From positions 10,328,922 through 10,392,921 of the forward strand of contig NC_092678.1 in NCBI RefSeq assembly GCF_964355755.1: a stretch of 64,000 nucleotides of DNA, given 5' to 3'. Origin of the DNA: Antedon mediterranea. Lineage: Eukaryota; Echinodermata; Crinoidea; Comatulida; Antedonidae. Both the position numbers and the translations under genes were made by a program. Positions 9,475-21,860 of this stretch are shown here, in pieces. The notes under the pieces were generated by a model. The model did not search any database, was not told the origin of the DNA, and worked only from the letters and a program-made list of their open reading frames with translations. Numbering within the stretch: the first letter of the stretch is position 1; every line of letters starts with the position of its first letter.

Positions 9475-12207
9475 ATTCTGTACACTTTGATGTTTTGTGT
9501 GAAAAAGTTTTGTCGAAATGCTCAAAATGGTCTAAAACGTTTTTAAAACGATATTAAGCTATTTTGTGCTCTTTGATGTTTTTGTGTAACCAAGTTTCAT
9601 CGATATGAACAAAATGGTCTAAAACGTCTCAAAATGCGATTTGAAGGTATTCTGAGCACTTTGGTGTTTTTGGGTGAAAAGTTTTAACGAAATGCTCAAA
9701 ATGGTCTAAAACGGTTTCTAATGTGATTTTAAGCACTTTGAAGTATTTGTAAAAACAAGTTTCATCGAAATACACAAAATAGTCTAAAACGTCTCCAAAT
9801 GCGATTTGAAGCTTTTCTAAGCACTTTGGTGTTTTTATGTTAATAAGTTTTTTCGAAAATCACAAAATGGTCTAAAACGTCTCCAAATGCGATTTGAAGA
9901 TATTCTGAGCACTTTGGTGTTTTTATGTTAAAAAGTATTTTCGAAAATCACAAAATGGTCTAAAACGTCTCCAAATGCGATTTGAAGCTCTTCTGTACAC
10001 TTTGATGTTTTGTGTGAAAAAGTTTAGTCGAAATGCTCAAAATGGTCTAAAACGTTTTTAAAACGATATTAAGCTATTTTGTGCTCTTTGATGTTTTTGT
10101 GTAACCAAGTTTCATCGAAAATCACAAAATGGTCTAAAACGTCTCCAAATGCGATTTGAAGCTTTTCCAAGCACTTTGCTGTTTTTATGTTAACAAGTTT
10201 TTTCGAAAATCACAAAATGGTCTAAAACGTCTCAAAATACGATAATAAGCTGTTTTGTGCACTTTGATGATTTGTGTGAAAAGTTTTAACGAAATGCTCA
10301 AAATGGTCTAAAACGGTTTCTAATGTGATTTTAAGCACTTTGATGTTTTTATGTAGCCAAGTTTTTTCGAAAATCACAAAATGGTCAAAAACGTCTCCAA
10401 ATGCGATTTGAAGCTTTTCTAAGCACTTTGGTGTTTTTATGTTAACAAGTTTTTTGGAAAATCACAAAATGGTCTAAAACGTCTCCAAATGCAATTTGAA
10501 GCTATTCTGTACACTTTGATGTTTTGTGTGAAAAAGTTTTGTCAAAATGCTCAAAATGGTCTAAAACGTTTTTAAAACGATATTAAGCTATTTTGTGCTC
10601 TTTGATGTTTTTGTATAACCAAGTTTTTTCGAAAATCACAAAATGGTCTAAAACGTCTCCAAATGCGATTTGAAGCTTTTCTAAACACTTTGGTGTTTTT
10701 ATGTTAACAAGTTTTTTCGAAAATCACAAAATGGTCTAAAACGTCTCCAAATCCGATTTGAAGCTATTCTGTACACTTTGATGTTTTGTGTGAAAAAGTT
10801 TTGTCGAAATGCTCAAAATGGTCTAAAACGTTTTTAAAACGATATTAAGCTATTTTGTGCTCTTTGATGTTTTTGTGTAACCAAGTTTCATCGATATGAA
10901 CAAAATGGTCTAAAACGTCTCAAAATGCGATTTGAAGGTATTCTGAGCACTTTGGTGTTTTTGGGTGAAAAGTTTTAACGAAATGCTCAAAATGGTCTAA
11001 AACGGTTTCTAATGTGATTTTAAGCACTTTGAAGTATTTGTAAAAACAAGTTTCATCGAAATGCACAAAATAGTCTAAAACGTCTTCAAATGCGATTTGA
11101 AGCTTTTCTAAGCACTTTGGTGTTTTTATGTTAACAAGTTTTTTCGAAAATCACAAAATGGTCTAAAACGTCTCCAAATGCGATTTGAAGATATTCTGAG
11201 CACTTTGGTGTTTTTATGTTAAAAAGTATTTTCGAAAATCACAAAATGGTCTAAAACGTCTCCAAATGCGATTTGAAGCTCTTCTGTACACTTTGATGTT
11301 TTGTGTGAAAAAGTTTAGTCGAAATGCTCAAAATGGTCTATAACGTTTTTAAAACGATATTAAGCTATTTTGTGCTCTTTGATGTTTTTGTGTAACCAAG
11401 TTTCATCGAAAATCACAAAATGGTCTAAAACGTCTCCAAATGCGATTTGAAGATATTCTGAGCACTTTGGTGTTTTTATGTTAACAAGTTTTTTCGAAAA
11501 TCACAAAATGGTCTAAAACGTCTCCAAATGCGATTTGAAGATATTCTGAGCACTTTGGTGTTTTTATGTTAAAAAGTTTTTTCGAAAATCACAAAATGGT
11601 CTAAAACGTCTCCAAATGCGATTTGAAGCTTTTCTATACACTTTGATGTTTTGTGTTAAAAAGTTTTGTCGAAATGCTCAAAATGGTTTAAAACGTTTTT
11701 AAAACGATATTAAGCTATTTTGTGCTCTTTGATGTTTTTGTGTAACCAAGTTTCATCGAAATGAACAAAATGGTCTAAAACGTCTCCAAATGCGATTTGA
11801 AGCTTTTCCAAGCACTTTGCTGTTTTTATGTTAACAAGTTTTTTCGAAAATCACAAAATTGTCTAAAACGTCTCAAAATGCGATTTGAAGGTATTCTGAG
11901 CACTTTGGTGTTTTTGTGTGAAAAGTTTTAACGAAAAGCTCAAAATGGTCTAAAACGGTTCTAATGTGATTTTAAGCACTTTGATGTTTTTGTACAACCA
12001 AGTTTCATCGAAATGCTCAAAATGGTCTAAAACGTTTTTAAAACGATATTAAGCTATTTTGTGCTCTTTGATGTTTTTGTGTAACCAAGTTTTTTCGAAA
12101 ATCACAAAATGGTCTAAAACGTCTCCAAATGCGATTTGAAGCTTTTCTAAGCACTTTGGTGTTTTTATGTTAACAAGTTTTTTCGAAAATCACAAAATGG
12201 TCTAAAA
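9475..12207 (+). repeat. 2.7-kb block shared with about 25,171-27,903
   Basis: Constant offset of 15,696 bp. Diagnostic shared changes are gataataag (10,241/25,937) and gtcttcaaatg after the aaaatagtc monomer (11,065/26,761). The part from about 9.86 to 12.17 kb also matches about 21.86-24.17 kb at an offset of 12,002 bp, so this block exists three times. Confidence 0.75.
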
Positions 12208-12681
12208 CGTCTCAAAATGCGATTTGAAGGTATTCTGAGCACTTTGGTGTTTTTGTGTGAAAAGTTTTAACGAAATGCTCAAAATGGTCTAAAACGGTTT
12301 CTAATGTGATTTTAACCACTTTGATGTTTTTGTGTAACCAAGTTCTTTTCGAAAATCACAAAATGGTCTAAAACGTCTCCAAATGCGATTTGAAGCTTTT
12401 CTAAGCACTTTGGTGTTTTTATGTTAACAAGTTTTTTCGAAAATCACAAAATGGTCTAAAACGTCTCAAAATGCGATTTGAAGGTATTCTGAGCACTTTG
12501 GTGTTTTTGTGTGAAAAGTTTTAACGAAATGCTCAAAATGGTCTAAAACGGTTTCTAATGTGATTTTAACCACTTTGATGTTTTTGTGTAACCAAGTTTT
12601 TTCGAAAATCACAAAATGGTCTAAAACGTCTCCAAATGCGATTTGAAGCTTTTCTAAGCACTTTGGTGTTTTTATGTTAAC

Positions 12682-12767
12682 AAGTTTTTTCGAAAATCAC
12701 AAAATGGTCTAAAACGTCTCCAAATGCGATTTGAAGCTATTCTGTACACTTTGATGTTTTGTGTGAA
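12682..12767 (+). repeat. Chimeric junction, class B followed by F
   Basis: Class B body ending gtgtgaa (86 bp) followed directly by a class F head (aagttttaacg) instead of class C. It breaks the B-to-C rule. The identical arrangement is at 30,620-30,705, so it predates the 17,938-bp-offset duplication. Confidence 0.85.
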
Positions 12768-15700
12768 AAGTTTTAACGAAATGCTCAAAATTGTCTAAAA
12801 CGGTTTCTAATGTGATTTTAAGCACTTTGATGTTTTTGTAAAACCAAGTTTCATCGAAATGCACAAAATGGTCTAAAACGTCTCCAAATGCGATTTGAAG
12901 CTTTTCCAAGCACTTTGGTGTTTTTATGTTAACAAGGTTTTTCGAAAATCACAAAATGGTCTAAAACGTCTCCAAATGCGATTTGAAGCTTTTCCAAGCA
13001 CTTTGCTGTTTTTATGTTAACAAGTTTTTTCGAAAATCACAAAATGGTCTAAAACGTCTCAAAATACGATATTAAGCTGTTTTGTGCACTTTGATGATTT
13101 GTGTGAAAAGTTTTAACGAAATGCTCAAAATGGTCTAAAACGGTTTCTAATGTGATTTTAAGCACTTTGATGTTTTTATGTAGCCAAGTTTTTTCGAAAA
13201 TCACAAAATGGTCAAAAACGTCTCCAAATGCGATTTGAAGCTTTTCTAAGCACTTTGGTTTTTTTATGTTAACAAGTTTTTTCGAAAATCACAAAATGGT
13301 CTAAAACGTCTTCAAATGCGATTTGAAGATATTCTGAGCACTTTGGTGTTTTTCTGTTAAAAAGTATTTTCGAAAATCACAAAATGGCCTAAAACGTCTC
13401 CAAATGCGATTTGAAGCTATTCTGTACACTTTGATGTTTTGTGTGAAAAAGTTTTGTCAAAATGCTCAAAATGGTCTAAAACGTTTTTAAAACGATATTA
13501 AGCTATTTTGTGCTCTTTGATGTGTTTGTATAACCAAGTTTTTTCGAAAATCACAAAATGGTCTAAAACGTCTCCAAATGCGATTTGAAGCTTTTCCAAG
13601 CACTTTGCTGTTTTTATGTTAACAATTTTTTTCGAAAATCATAAAATGGTCTAAAACGTCTCCAAATGCGATTTGAAGCTATTCTGTACACTTTGATGTT
13701 TTGTGTGAAAAGTTTTGTCGAAATGCTCAAAATGGTCTAAAACGTTTTTAAAACGATATTAAGCTATTTTGTGCTCTTTGATGTTTTTGTGTAACCAAGT
13801 TTCATCGAAATGAGCAAAATGGTCTAAAACGTCTCCAAATGCGATTTGAAGCTTTTCTAAGCACTTTGGTGTTTTTATGTTAACAAGTTTTTTCGAAAAT
13901 CACAAAATGGTCTAAAACGTCTCCAAATGCGATTTGAAGATATTCTGAGCACTTTGCTGTTTTTATGTTAACAAGTTTTTTCGAAAATCACAAAATGGTC
14001 TAAAACGTCTCAAAATGCTATTTGAAGGTATTCTGAGCACTTTGGTGTTTTTGTGTGAAAAGTTTTAACGAAATGCTCAAAATGGTCTAAAACGGTTCTA
14101 ATGTGATTTTAAGCACTTTGATGTTTTTGTATAACCAAGTTTCATCGAAATGCTCAAAATGGTCTAAAACGTTTTTAAAACGATATTAAGCTATTTTGTG
14201 CTCTTTGATGTTTTTGTGTAACGAAGTTTCATCGAAATGAACAAAATGGTCTAAAACGTCTCCAAATGCGATTTGAAGCTTTTCCAAGCACTTTGCTGTT
14301 TTTATGTTAACAAGTTTTTTCGAAAATCACAAAATGGCCTAAAACGTCTCAAAATGCGATTTCAAGGTATTCTGAGCACTTTGGTGTTTTTGTGTGAAAG
14401 GTTTTAACGAAATGCTCAAAATGGTCTAAAACTGTTTCTAATGTGATTTAAAGCACTTTGATGTTTTTGTATAACCAAGTTTCATCGAAATTCACAAAAT
14501 GGTCTAAAACGTCTCCAAATGCGATTTGAAGCTTTTCTAAGCACTTTGCTGTTTTTATGTTAACAAGTTTTTTCGAAAATCACAAAATGGTCTAAAACGT
14601 CTCCAAATGCGATTTGAAGATATTCTGAGCACTTTGGTGTTTTTATGTTAAAAAGTTTTTTCGAAAATCACAAAATGGTCTAAAACGTCTCCAAATGCGA
14701 TTTGAAGATATTCTGAGCACTTTGGTGTTTTTATGTTAACAAGTTTTTTCGAAAATCACAAAATGGTCTAAAACGTCTCCAAATGCGATTTGAAGCTATT
14801 CTGTACACTTTGATGTTTTGTGTGAAAAAGTTTTGTCGAAATGCTCAAAATGGTCTAAAACGTTTTTAAAACGATATTAAGCTATTTTGTGCTCTTTGAT
14901 GTTTTCCTGTAACCAAGTTTTATCGAAATGAACAAAATGGTCTAAAACGTCTCCAAATGCGATTTGAAGCTTTTCCAAGCACTTTGCTGTTTTTATGTTA
15001 ACAAGTTTTTTCGAAAATCACAAAATGGTCTAAAACGTCTCAAAATGCGATTTGAAGGTATTCTGAGCACTTTGGTGTTTTTGTGTGAAAAGTTTTAACG
15101 AAATGCTCAAAATTGTCTAAAACGGTTTCTAATGTGATTTTAAGCACTTTGATGTTTTTGTAAAACCAAGTTTCATCGAAATGAACAAAATGGTCTAAAA
15201 TGTCTCAAAATGCGATTTGAAGCTTTTCCAAGCACTTTGCTGTTTTTATGTTAACAAGCTTTTTCGAAAATCACAAAATGGTCTAAAACGTCTCCAAATG
15301 CGATTTGAAGATATTCTGAGCACTTTGGTGTTTTTATGTTAAAAAGTTTTTTCGAAAATCACAAAATGGTCTAAAACGTCTCCAAATGCGATTTGAAGAT
15401 ATTCTGAGCACTTTGGTGTTTTTATGTTAAAAAGTTTTTTCGAAAATCACAAAATGGTCTAAAACGTCTCCAAATGCGATTTGAAGCTATTCTGTACACT
15501 TTGATGTTTTGTGTGAAAAAGTTTTGTCGAAATGCTCAAAATGGTTTAAAACGTTTTTAAAACGATATTAAGTTATTTTGTGCTCTTTGATGTTTTTGTG
15601 TAACCAAGTTTCATCGAAATGAACAAAATGGTCTAAAACGTCTCCAAATGCGATTTGAAGCTTTTCCAAGCACTTTGCTGTTTTTATGTTAACAAGTTTT

Positions 15701-15780
15701 TTCGAAAATCACAAAATGGTGTAAAACGTCTCAAAATGCGATTTGAAGGTATTCTGAGCACTTTGGTGTTTTTGTGTGAA

Positions 15781-15866
15781 AAGTTTTAACGAAATGCTCA
15801 AAATGGTCTAAAACGGTTCTAATGTGATTTTAAGCTATTCTAGACACTTTGATGTTTTGTGTGAAA
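15781..15866 (+). repeat. Chimeric monomer F/B
   Basis: Class F head and middle (aacggttctaatg) with a class B second half (gctattctagacac, gtgtgaaa), followed by a class C variant starting aagttttctcg. It keeps the nine bases that class F lacks. Copies are at 33,719-33,804 and 63,384-63,469, each just upstream of a 58-bp truncated monomer. Confidence 0.85.
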
Positions 15867-15954
15867 AAGTTTTCTCGAAATGCTCAAAATGGTCTAAAAC
15901 GTTTTCCAATACCATATTAAGCTATTTTGTGCAATTTGATGTTTTTGTGTAACC

Positions 15955-16012
15955 AAGTTTTTTGAAATGCGATTTGAAGATATTCTGAGGACTCTGGTGT
16001 TTTTATGTTAAA
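15955..16012 (+). repeat. Truncated monomer, 58 bp
   Basis: Same form as at 2,426, with the private gaggactctgg change. Copies at 33,893 and 63,558 share that change. Confidence 0.9.
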
Positions 16013-17141
16013 AAGTTTTTTCGAAAATCACAAAATGGTCTAAAACGTCTCCAAATGCGATTTGAAGATATTCTGAGCACTTTGGTGTTTTTATGTTAAA
16101 AAGTTTTTTCGAAAATCACAAAATGGTCTAAAACGTCTCCAAATGCGAGTTGAAGCTATTCTGTACACTTTGATGTTTTGTGTGAAAAAGTTTTGTCGAA
16201 ATGCTCAAAATGGTCTAAAACGTTTTTAAAACGATATTAAGCTATTTTGTGCTCTTTGATGTTTTTGTGTAACCAAGTTTTTTCGAAAATCACAAAATGG
16301 TCTAAAACGTCTCCAAATGCGATTTGAAGCTTTTCTAAGCACTTTGGTGTTTTTATGTTAACAAGTTTTTTCGCAAATCACAAAATGGTCTAAAACGTCT
16401 CCAAATGCGATTTGAAGATATTCTGAGCACATTGGTGTTTTTATGTTAAAAAAGTTTTTTCGAAAATCACAAAATGGTCTAAAACGTTTCCAAATGCGAT
16501 TTGAAGCTCTTCTGTACACTTTGATGTTTTGTGTGAAAAAGTTTTTTCGAAATGCTCAAAATGGTCTAAAACGTTTTTAAATACGATATTAAGCTGTTTT
16601 GTGCACTTTGATGGTTTGTGTGAAAAGTTTTAACGAAATGCTCAAAATGGTCAAAAACGGTTTCTAATGTGATTTTAAGCACTTTGATGTTTTTGTGTAA
16701 CCAAGTTTTTTCGAAAATCACAAATTGGTCTAAAACGTCTCCAAATGCGATTTGAAGCTTTTCTAAACACTTTGGTGCTTTTATGTTAACAAGTTTTTTC
16801 GAAAATCACAAAATGGTCTAAAACGTCTCCAAATGCGATTTGAAGCTTTTCTAAACACTTTGGTGTTTTTATGTTAACAAGTTTTTTCGAAAATCACAAA
16901 ATGGTCTAAAACGTCTTCAAATGCGATTTGAAGATATTCTGAGCACTTTGGTGTTTTTCTGTTAAAAAGTTTTTTCGAAAATCACAAAATGGTCTAAAAC
17001 GTCTCCAAATGCGATTTGAAGCTCTTCTGTACACTTTGATGTTTTGTGTGAAAAAGTTTTCTCGAAATGCTCAAAATGGTCTAAAACGTTTTCCAATACC
17101 ATATTAAGCTATTTTGTGCAATTTGATGTTTTTATGTAACC

Positions 17142-17199
17142 AAGTTTTTTGAAATGCGATTTGAAGATATTCTGAGCACTTTGGTGTTTTTATGTTAAA
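17142..17199 (+). repeat. Truncated monomer, 58 bp
   Basis: Same deletion as at 2,426, but with the normal gagcactttgg and preceded by a tail reading atgtaacc. Duplicated at 35,080. Confidence 0.9.
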
Positions 17200-18015
17200 A
17201 AGTTTTTTCGAAAATCACAAAATGGTCTAAAACGTCTCCAAATGCGATTTGAAGATATTCTGAGCACTTTGGTGTTTTTATGTTAAAAAGTTTTTTCGAA
17301 AATCACAAAATGGTCTAAAACGTCTCCAAATGCGATTTGAAGCTATTCTGTACACTTTGATGTTTTGTGTGAAAAAGTTTTGTCGAAATGCTCAAAATGG
17401 TCTAAAACGTTTTTAAAACGATATTAAGCTATTTTGTGCTCTTTGATGTTTTTGTGTAACCAAGTTTTTTCGAAAATCACAAAATGGTCTAAAACGTCTC
17501 CAAATGCGATTTGAAGCTTTTCTAAGCACTTTGGTGTTTTTATGTTAACAAGTTTTTTCGAAAATCACAAAATGGTCTAAAACGTCTCAAAATGCGATTT
17601 GAAGGTATTCTGAGCACTTTGGTGTTTTTGTGTGAAAAGTTTTAACGAAATGCTCAAAATGGTCTAAAACGGTTTCTAATGTGATTTTAAGCACTTTGAT
17701 GTTTTTGTGTAACCAAGTTTTTTCGAAAATCACAAAATGGTCTAAAACGTCTCCAAATGCGATTTGAAGCTATTCTGTACACTTTGATGTTTTGTGTGAA
17801 AAAAGTTTTGTCGAAATGCTCAAAATGGTCTAAAACGTTTTTAAAACGATATTGAGCTATTTTGTGCTCTTTGATGTTTTTGTGTAACCAAGTTTTATCG
17901 AAATGAACAAAATGGTCTAAAACGTCTCCAAATGCGATTTGAAGCTTTTCCAAGCACTTTGCTGTTTTTATATTAAGTTTTTTCGAAAATCACAAAATGG
18001 TCTAAAACGTCTCTA

Positions 18016-20426
18016 AATGCGATTTGAAGGTATTCTGAGCAATTTGGTGTTTTTGTGTGAAAAGTTTTAACGAAATGCTCAAAATTGTCTAAAACGGTTT
18101 CTAATGTGATTTTAAGCACTTTGATGTTTTTGTAAAACCAAGTTTCATCGAAATGCACAAAATGGTCTAAAACGTCTCCAAATGCGATTTGAAGCTATTC
18201 TGTACACTTTGATGTTTTGTGTGAAAAAAGTTTTGTCGAAATGCTCAAAATGGTCTAAAACGTTTTTAAAACGATATTAAGCTATTTTGTGCTCTTTGAT
18301 GTTTTTGTGTAACCAAGTTTTATCGAAATGAACAAAATGGTCTAAAACGTCTCCAAATGCGATTTGAAGCTTTTCCAAGCACTTTGCTGTTTTTATGTTA
18401 ACAGGTTTTTTCGAAAATCACAAAATGGTCTAAAACGTCTCAAAATGCGATTTGAAGGTATTCTGAGCACTTTGGTGTTTTTGTGTGAAAAGTTTTAACG
18501 AAATGCTCAAAATTGTCTAAAACGGTTTCTAATGTGATTTTAAGCACTTTGATGTTTTTGTAAAACCAAGTTTCATCGAAATGCACAAAATGGTCTAAAA
18601 TGTCTCCAAATGCGATTTGAAGCTTTTCCAAGCACTTTGCTGTTTTTATGTTAACAAGCTTTTTCGAAAATCACAAAAGGGTCTAAAACGTCTCCAAATG
18701 TGATTTGAAGATATTCTGAGCACTTTGGTATTTTTATGTTAAAAAGTTTTTTCGAAAATCACAAAATGGTCTAAAACGTCTCCAAATGCGATTTGAAGAT
18801 ATTCTGAGCACTTTGGTGTTTTTATGTTAAAAAGTTTTTTCGAAAATCACAAAATGGTCTAAAACGTCTCCAAATGCGATTTGAAGCTATTCTGTACACT
18901 TTGATGTTTTGTGTGAAAAAGTTTTGTCGAAATGCTCAAAATGGTTTAAAACGTTTTTAAAACGATATTAAGCTATTTTGTGCTCTTTGATGTTTTTGTA
19001 TAACCAAGTTTCATCGAAATGCACAAAATGGTCTAAAACGTCTCCAAATACGATTTGAAGCTTTTCCAAGCACTTTGCTGTTTTTATGTTAACAAGTTTT
19101 TTCGAAAATCACAAAATTGTCTAAAACGTCTCAAAATGCGATTTGAAGGTATTCTGAGCACTTTGGTGTTTTTGTGTGAAAAGTTTTAACGAAAAGCTCA
19201 AAATGGTCTAAAACGGTTCTAATGTGATTTTAAGCACTTTGATGTTTTTGTACAACCAAGTTTCATCGAAATGCTCAAAATGGTCTAAAACGTTTTTAAA
19301 ACGATATTAAGCTATTTTGTGCTCTTTGATGTTTTTGTGTAACCAAGTTTTTTTCGAAAATCACAAAATGGTCTAAAACGTCTCCAAATGCGATTTGAAG
19401 CTTTTCTAAGCACTTTGGTGTTTTTATGTTAACAAGTTTTTTCGAAAATCGCAAAATGGTCTAAAACGTCTCAAAATGCGATTTGAAGGTATTCTGAGCA
19501 CTTTGGTGTTTTTGTGTGAAAAGTTTTAACGAAATGCTCAAAATGGTCTAAAACGGTTTCTAATGTGATTTTAACCACTTTGATGTTTTTGTGTAACCAA
19601 GTTCTTTTCGAAAATCACAAAATGGTCTAAAACGTCTCCAAATGCGATTTGAAGCTTTTCTAAGCACTTTGGTGTTTTTATGTTAACAAGTTTTTTCGAA
19701 AATCACAAAATGGTCTAAAACGTCTCAAAATGCGATTTGAAGGTATTCTGAGCACTTTGGTGTTTTTGTGTGAAAAGTTTTAACGAAATGCTCAAAATGG
19801 TCTAAAACGGTTTCTAATGTGATTTTAACCACTTTGATGTTTTTGTGTAACCAAGTTTTTTCGAAAATCACAAAATGGTCTAAAACGTCTCCAAATGCGA
19901 TTTGAAGCTTTTCTAAGCACTTTGGTGTTTTTATGTTAACAAGTTTTTTCGAAAATCACAAAATGGTCTAAAACGTCTCCAAATGCGATTTGAAGCTATT
20001 CTGTACACTTTGATGTTTTGTGTGAAAAAAGTTTTGTCGAAATGCTCAAAATGGTCTAAAACGTTTTTAAAACGATATTAAGCTATTTTGTGCTCTTTGA
20101 TGTTTTTGTGTAACCAAGTTTTATCGAAATGAACAAAATGTTCTAAAACGTCTCCAAATGCGATTTGAAGCTTTTCCAAGCACTTTGCTGTTTTTATGTT
20201 AAGTTTTTTCGAAAATCACAAATTGGTCTAAAACGTCTCTAAATGCGAGTTGAAGGTATTCTGAGCACTTTGGTGTTTTTGTGTGAAAAGTTTTAACGAA
20301 ATGCTCAAAATTGTCTAAAACGGTTTCTAATGTGATTTTAAGCACTTTGATGTTTTTGTAAAACCAAGTTTCATCGAAATGCACAAAATGGTCTAAAACG
20401 TCTCCAAATGCGATTTGAAGCTTTTC
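18016..20426 (+). repeat. 2.4-kb block, second occurrence
   Basis: Right-hand end of the 8.9-kb block. It carries aattggtc and gcgagttgaag near 20,223-20,250, changes shared with 38.16 kb but not with 4.9 kb, so this copy and the 38-kb copy are the closest relatives. Confidence 0.8.
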
Positions 20427-21860
20427 TAAGCACTTTGCTGTTTTTATGTTAAAAAGTTTTTTCGAAAATCACAAAATGGTCTAAAACGTCTCCAAATGCG
20501 ATTTGAAGATATTCTGAGCACTTTGGTGTTTTTATGTTAAAAAGTTTTTTCGAAAATCACAAAATGGTCTAAAACGTCTCCAAATGCGATTTGAAGATAT
20601 TCTGAGCACTTTGGTGTTTTTATGTTAAAAAGTTTTTTCGAAAATCACAAAATGGTCTAAAACGTCTCCAAATGCGATTTGAAGCTATTCTGTACACTTT
20701 GATGTTTTGTGTGAAAAAGTTTTGTCGAAATGCTCAAAATGGTCTAAAACGTTTTTAAAACGATATTAAGCTATTTTGTGCTCTTTGATGTTTTTGTGTA
20801 ACCAAGTTTTATCGAAATGAACAAAATGGTCTAAAACGTCTCCAAATGCGATTTGAAGCTTTTCTAAGCACTTTGCTGTTTTTATGTTAACAAGTTTTTT
20901 CGAAAATCACAAAATGGTCTAAAACGTCTCCAAATGGGATTTGAAGCTTTTCTAAGCACTTTGGTGTTTTTATGTTAACAAGTTTTTTCGAAAAACACAA
21001 AATGGTCTAAAACCTCTCCAAATGCGATTTGAAGATATTCTGAGCACTTTGGTGTTTTTATGTTAAAAAGTATTTTCGAAAATCACAAAATGGTCTAAAA
21101 CGTCTCCAAATGCGATTTGAAGCTCTTCTGTACACTTTGATGTTTTGTGTGAAAAAGTTTAGTCGAAATGCTCAAAATGGTCTAAAACGTTTTTAAAACG
21201 ATATTAAGCTATTTTGTGCTCTTTGATGTTTTTGTGTAACCAAGTTTCATCGAAAATCACAAAATGGTCTAAAACGTCTCCAAATGCGATTTGAAGCTTT
21301 TCCAAGCACTTTGCTGTTTTTATGTTAACAAGTTTTTTCGAAAATCACAAAATGGTCTAAAACGTCTCAAAATGCGATTTGAAGGTATTCTGAGCACTTT
21401 GGTGTTTTTGTGTGAAAAGTTTTAACGAAATGCTCAAAATTGTCTAAAACGGTTTCTAATGTGATTTTAAGCACTTTGATGTTTTTGTAAAACCAAGTTT
21501 CATCGAAATGAACAAAATGGTCTAAAATGTCTCCAAATGCGATTTGAAGCTTTTCCAAGCACTTTGCTGTTTTTATGTTAACAAGCTTTTTCGAAAATCA
21601 CAAAATGGTCTAAAACGTCTCCAAATGCGATTTGAAGATATTCTGAGCACTTTGGTGTTTTTATGTTAAAAAGTTTTTTCGAAAATCACAAAATGGTCTA
21701 AAACGTCTCCAAATGCGATTTGAAGATATTCTAAGCACTTTGGTGTTTTTATGTTAACAAGTTTTTTCGAAAATCACAAAATGGTCTAAAACGTCTCCAA
21801 ATGCGATTTGAAGATATTCTAAGCACTTTGGTGTTTTTATGTTAACAAGTTTTTTCGAAA
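20427..21860 (+). repeat. 1.4-kb block, diverged relative of 39,656-41,090
   Basis: Offset 19,229 bp. Both have the rare aaatgggattt and cgaaaaacac changes in consecutive monomers. This copy has aaacctctcc near 21,010 where the 40-kb copies have aaacgtctcc. It is the same block that is amplified at 39.7, 42.0 and 45.5 kb. Confidence 0.75.

Larger units (their letters stand above)
11486..20426 (+). repeat. 8.9-kb duplicated block, copy 1 (offset +17,938)
   Basis: Constant offset of 17,938 bp to 29,424-38,364 with no indel found. Differences noticed by eye: 11,631 T/A, 11,702 A/T, 14,433 T/G, 14,492 T/G, 14,906 C/T and 15,207 A/C (copy 1/copy 2). The copies part at 11,485 (C versus A, then clear divergence to the left) and at 20,427 (T versus C). 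Both copies share rare features: the B-to-F chimera, two truncated monomers and an aaggttttt variant. The count of differences may be incomplete because it was made by eye. Confidence 0.9.
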
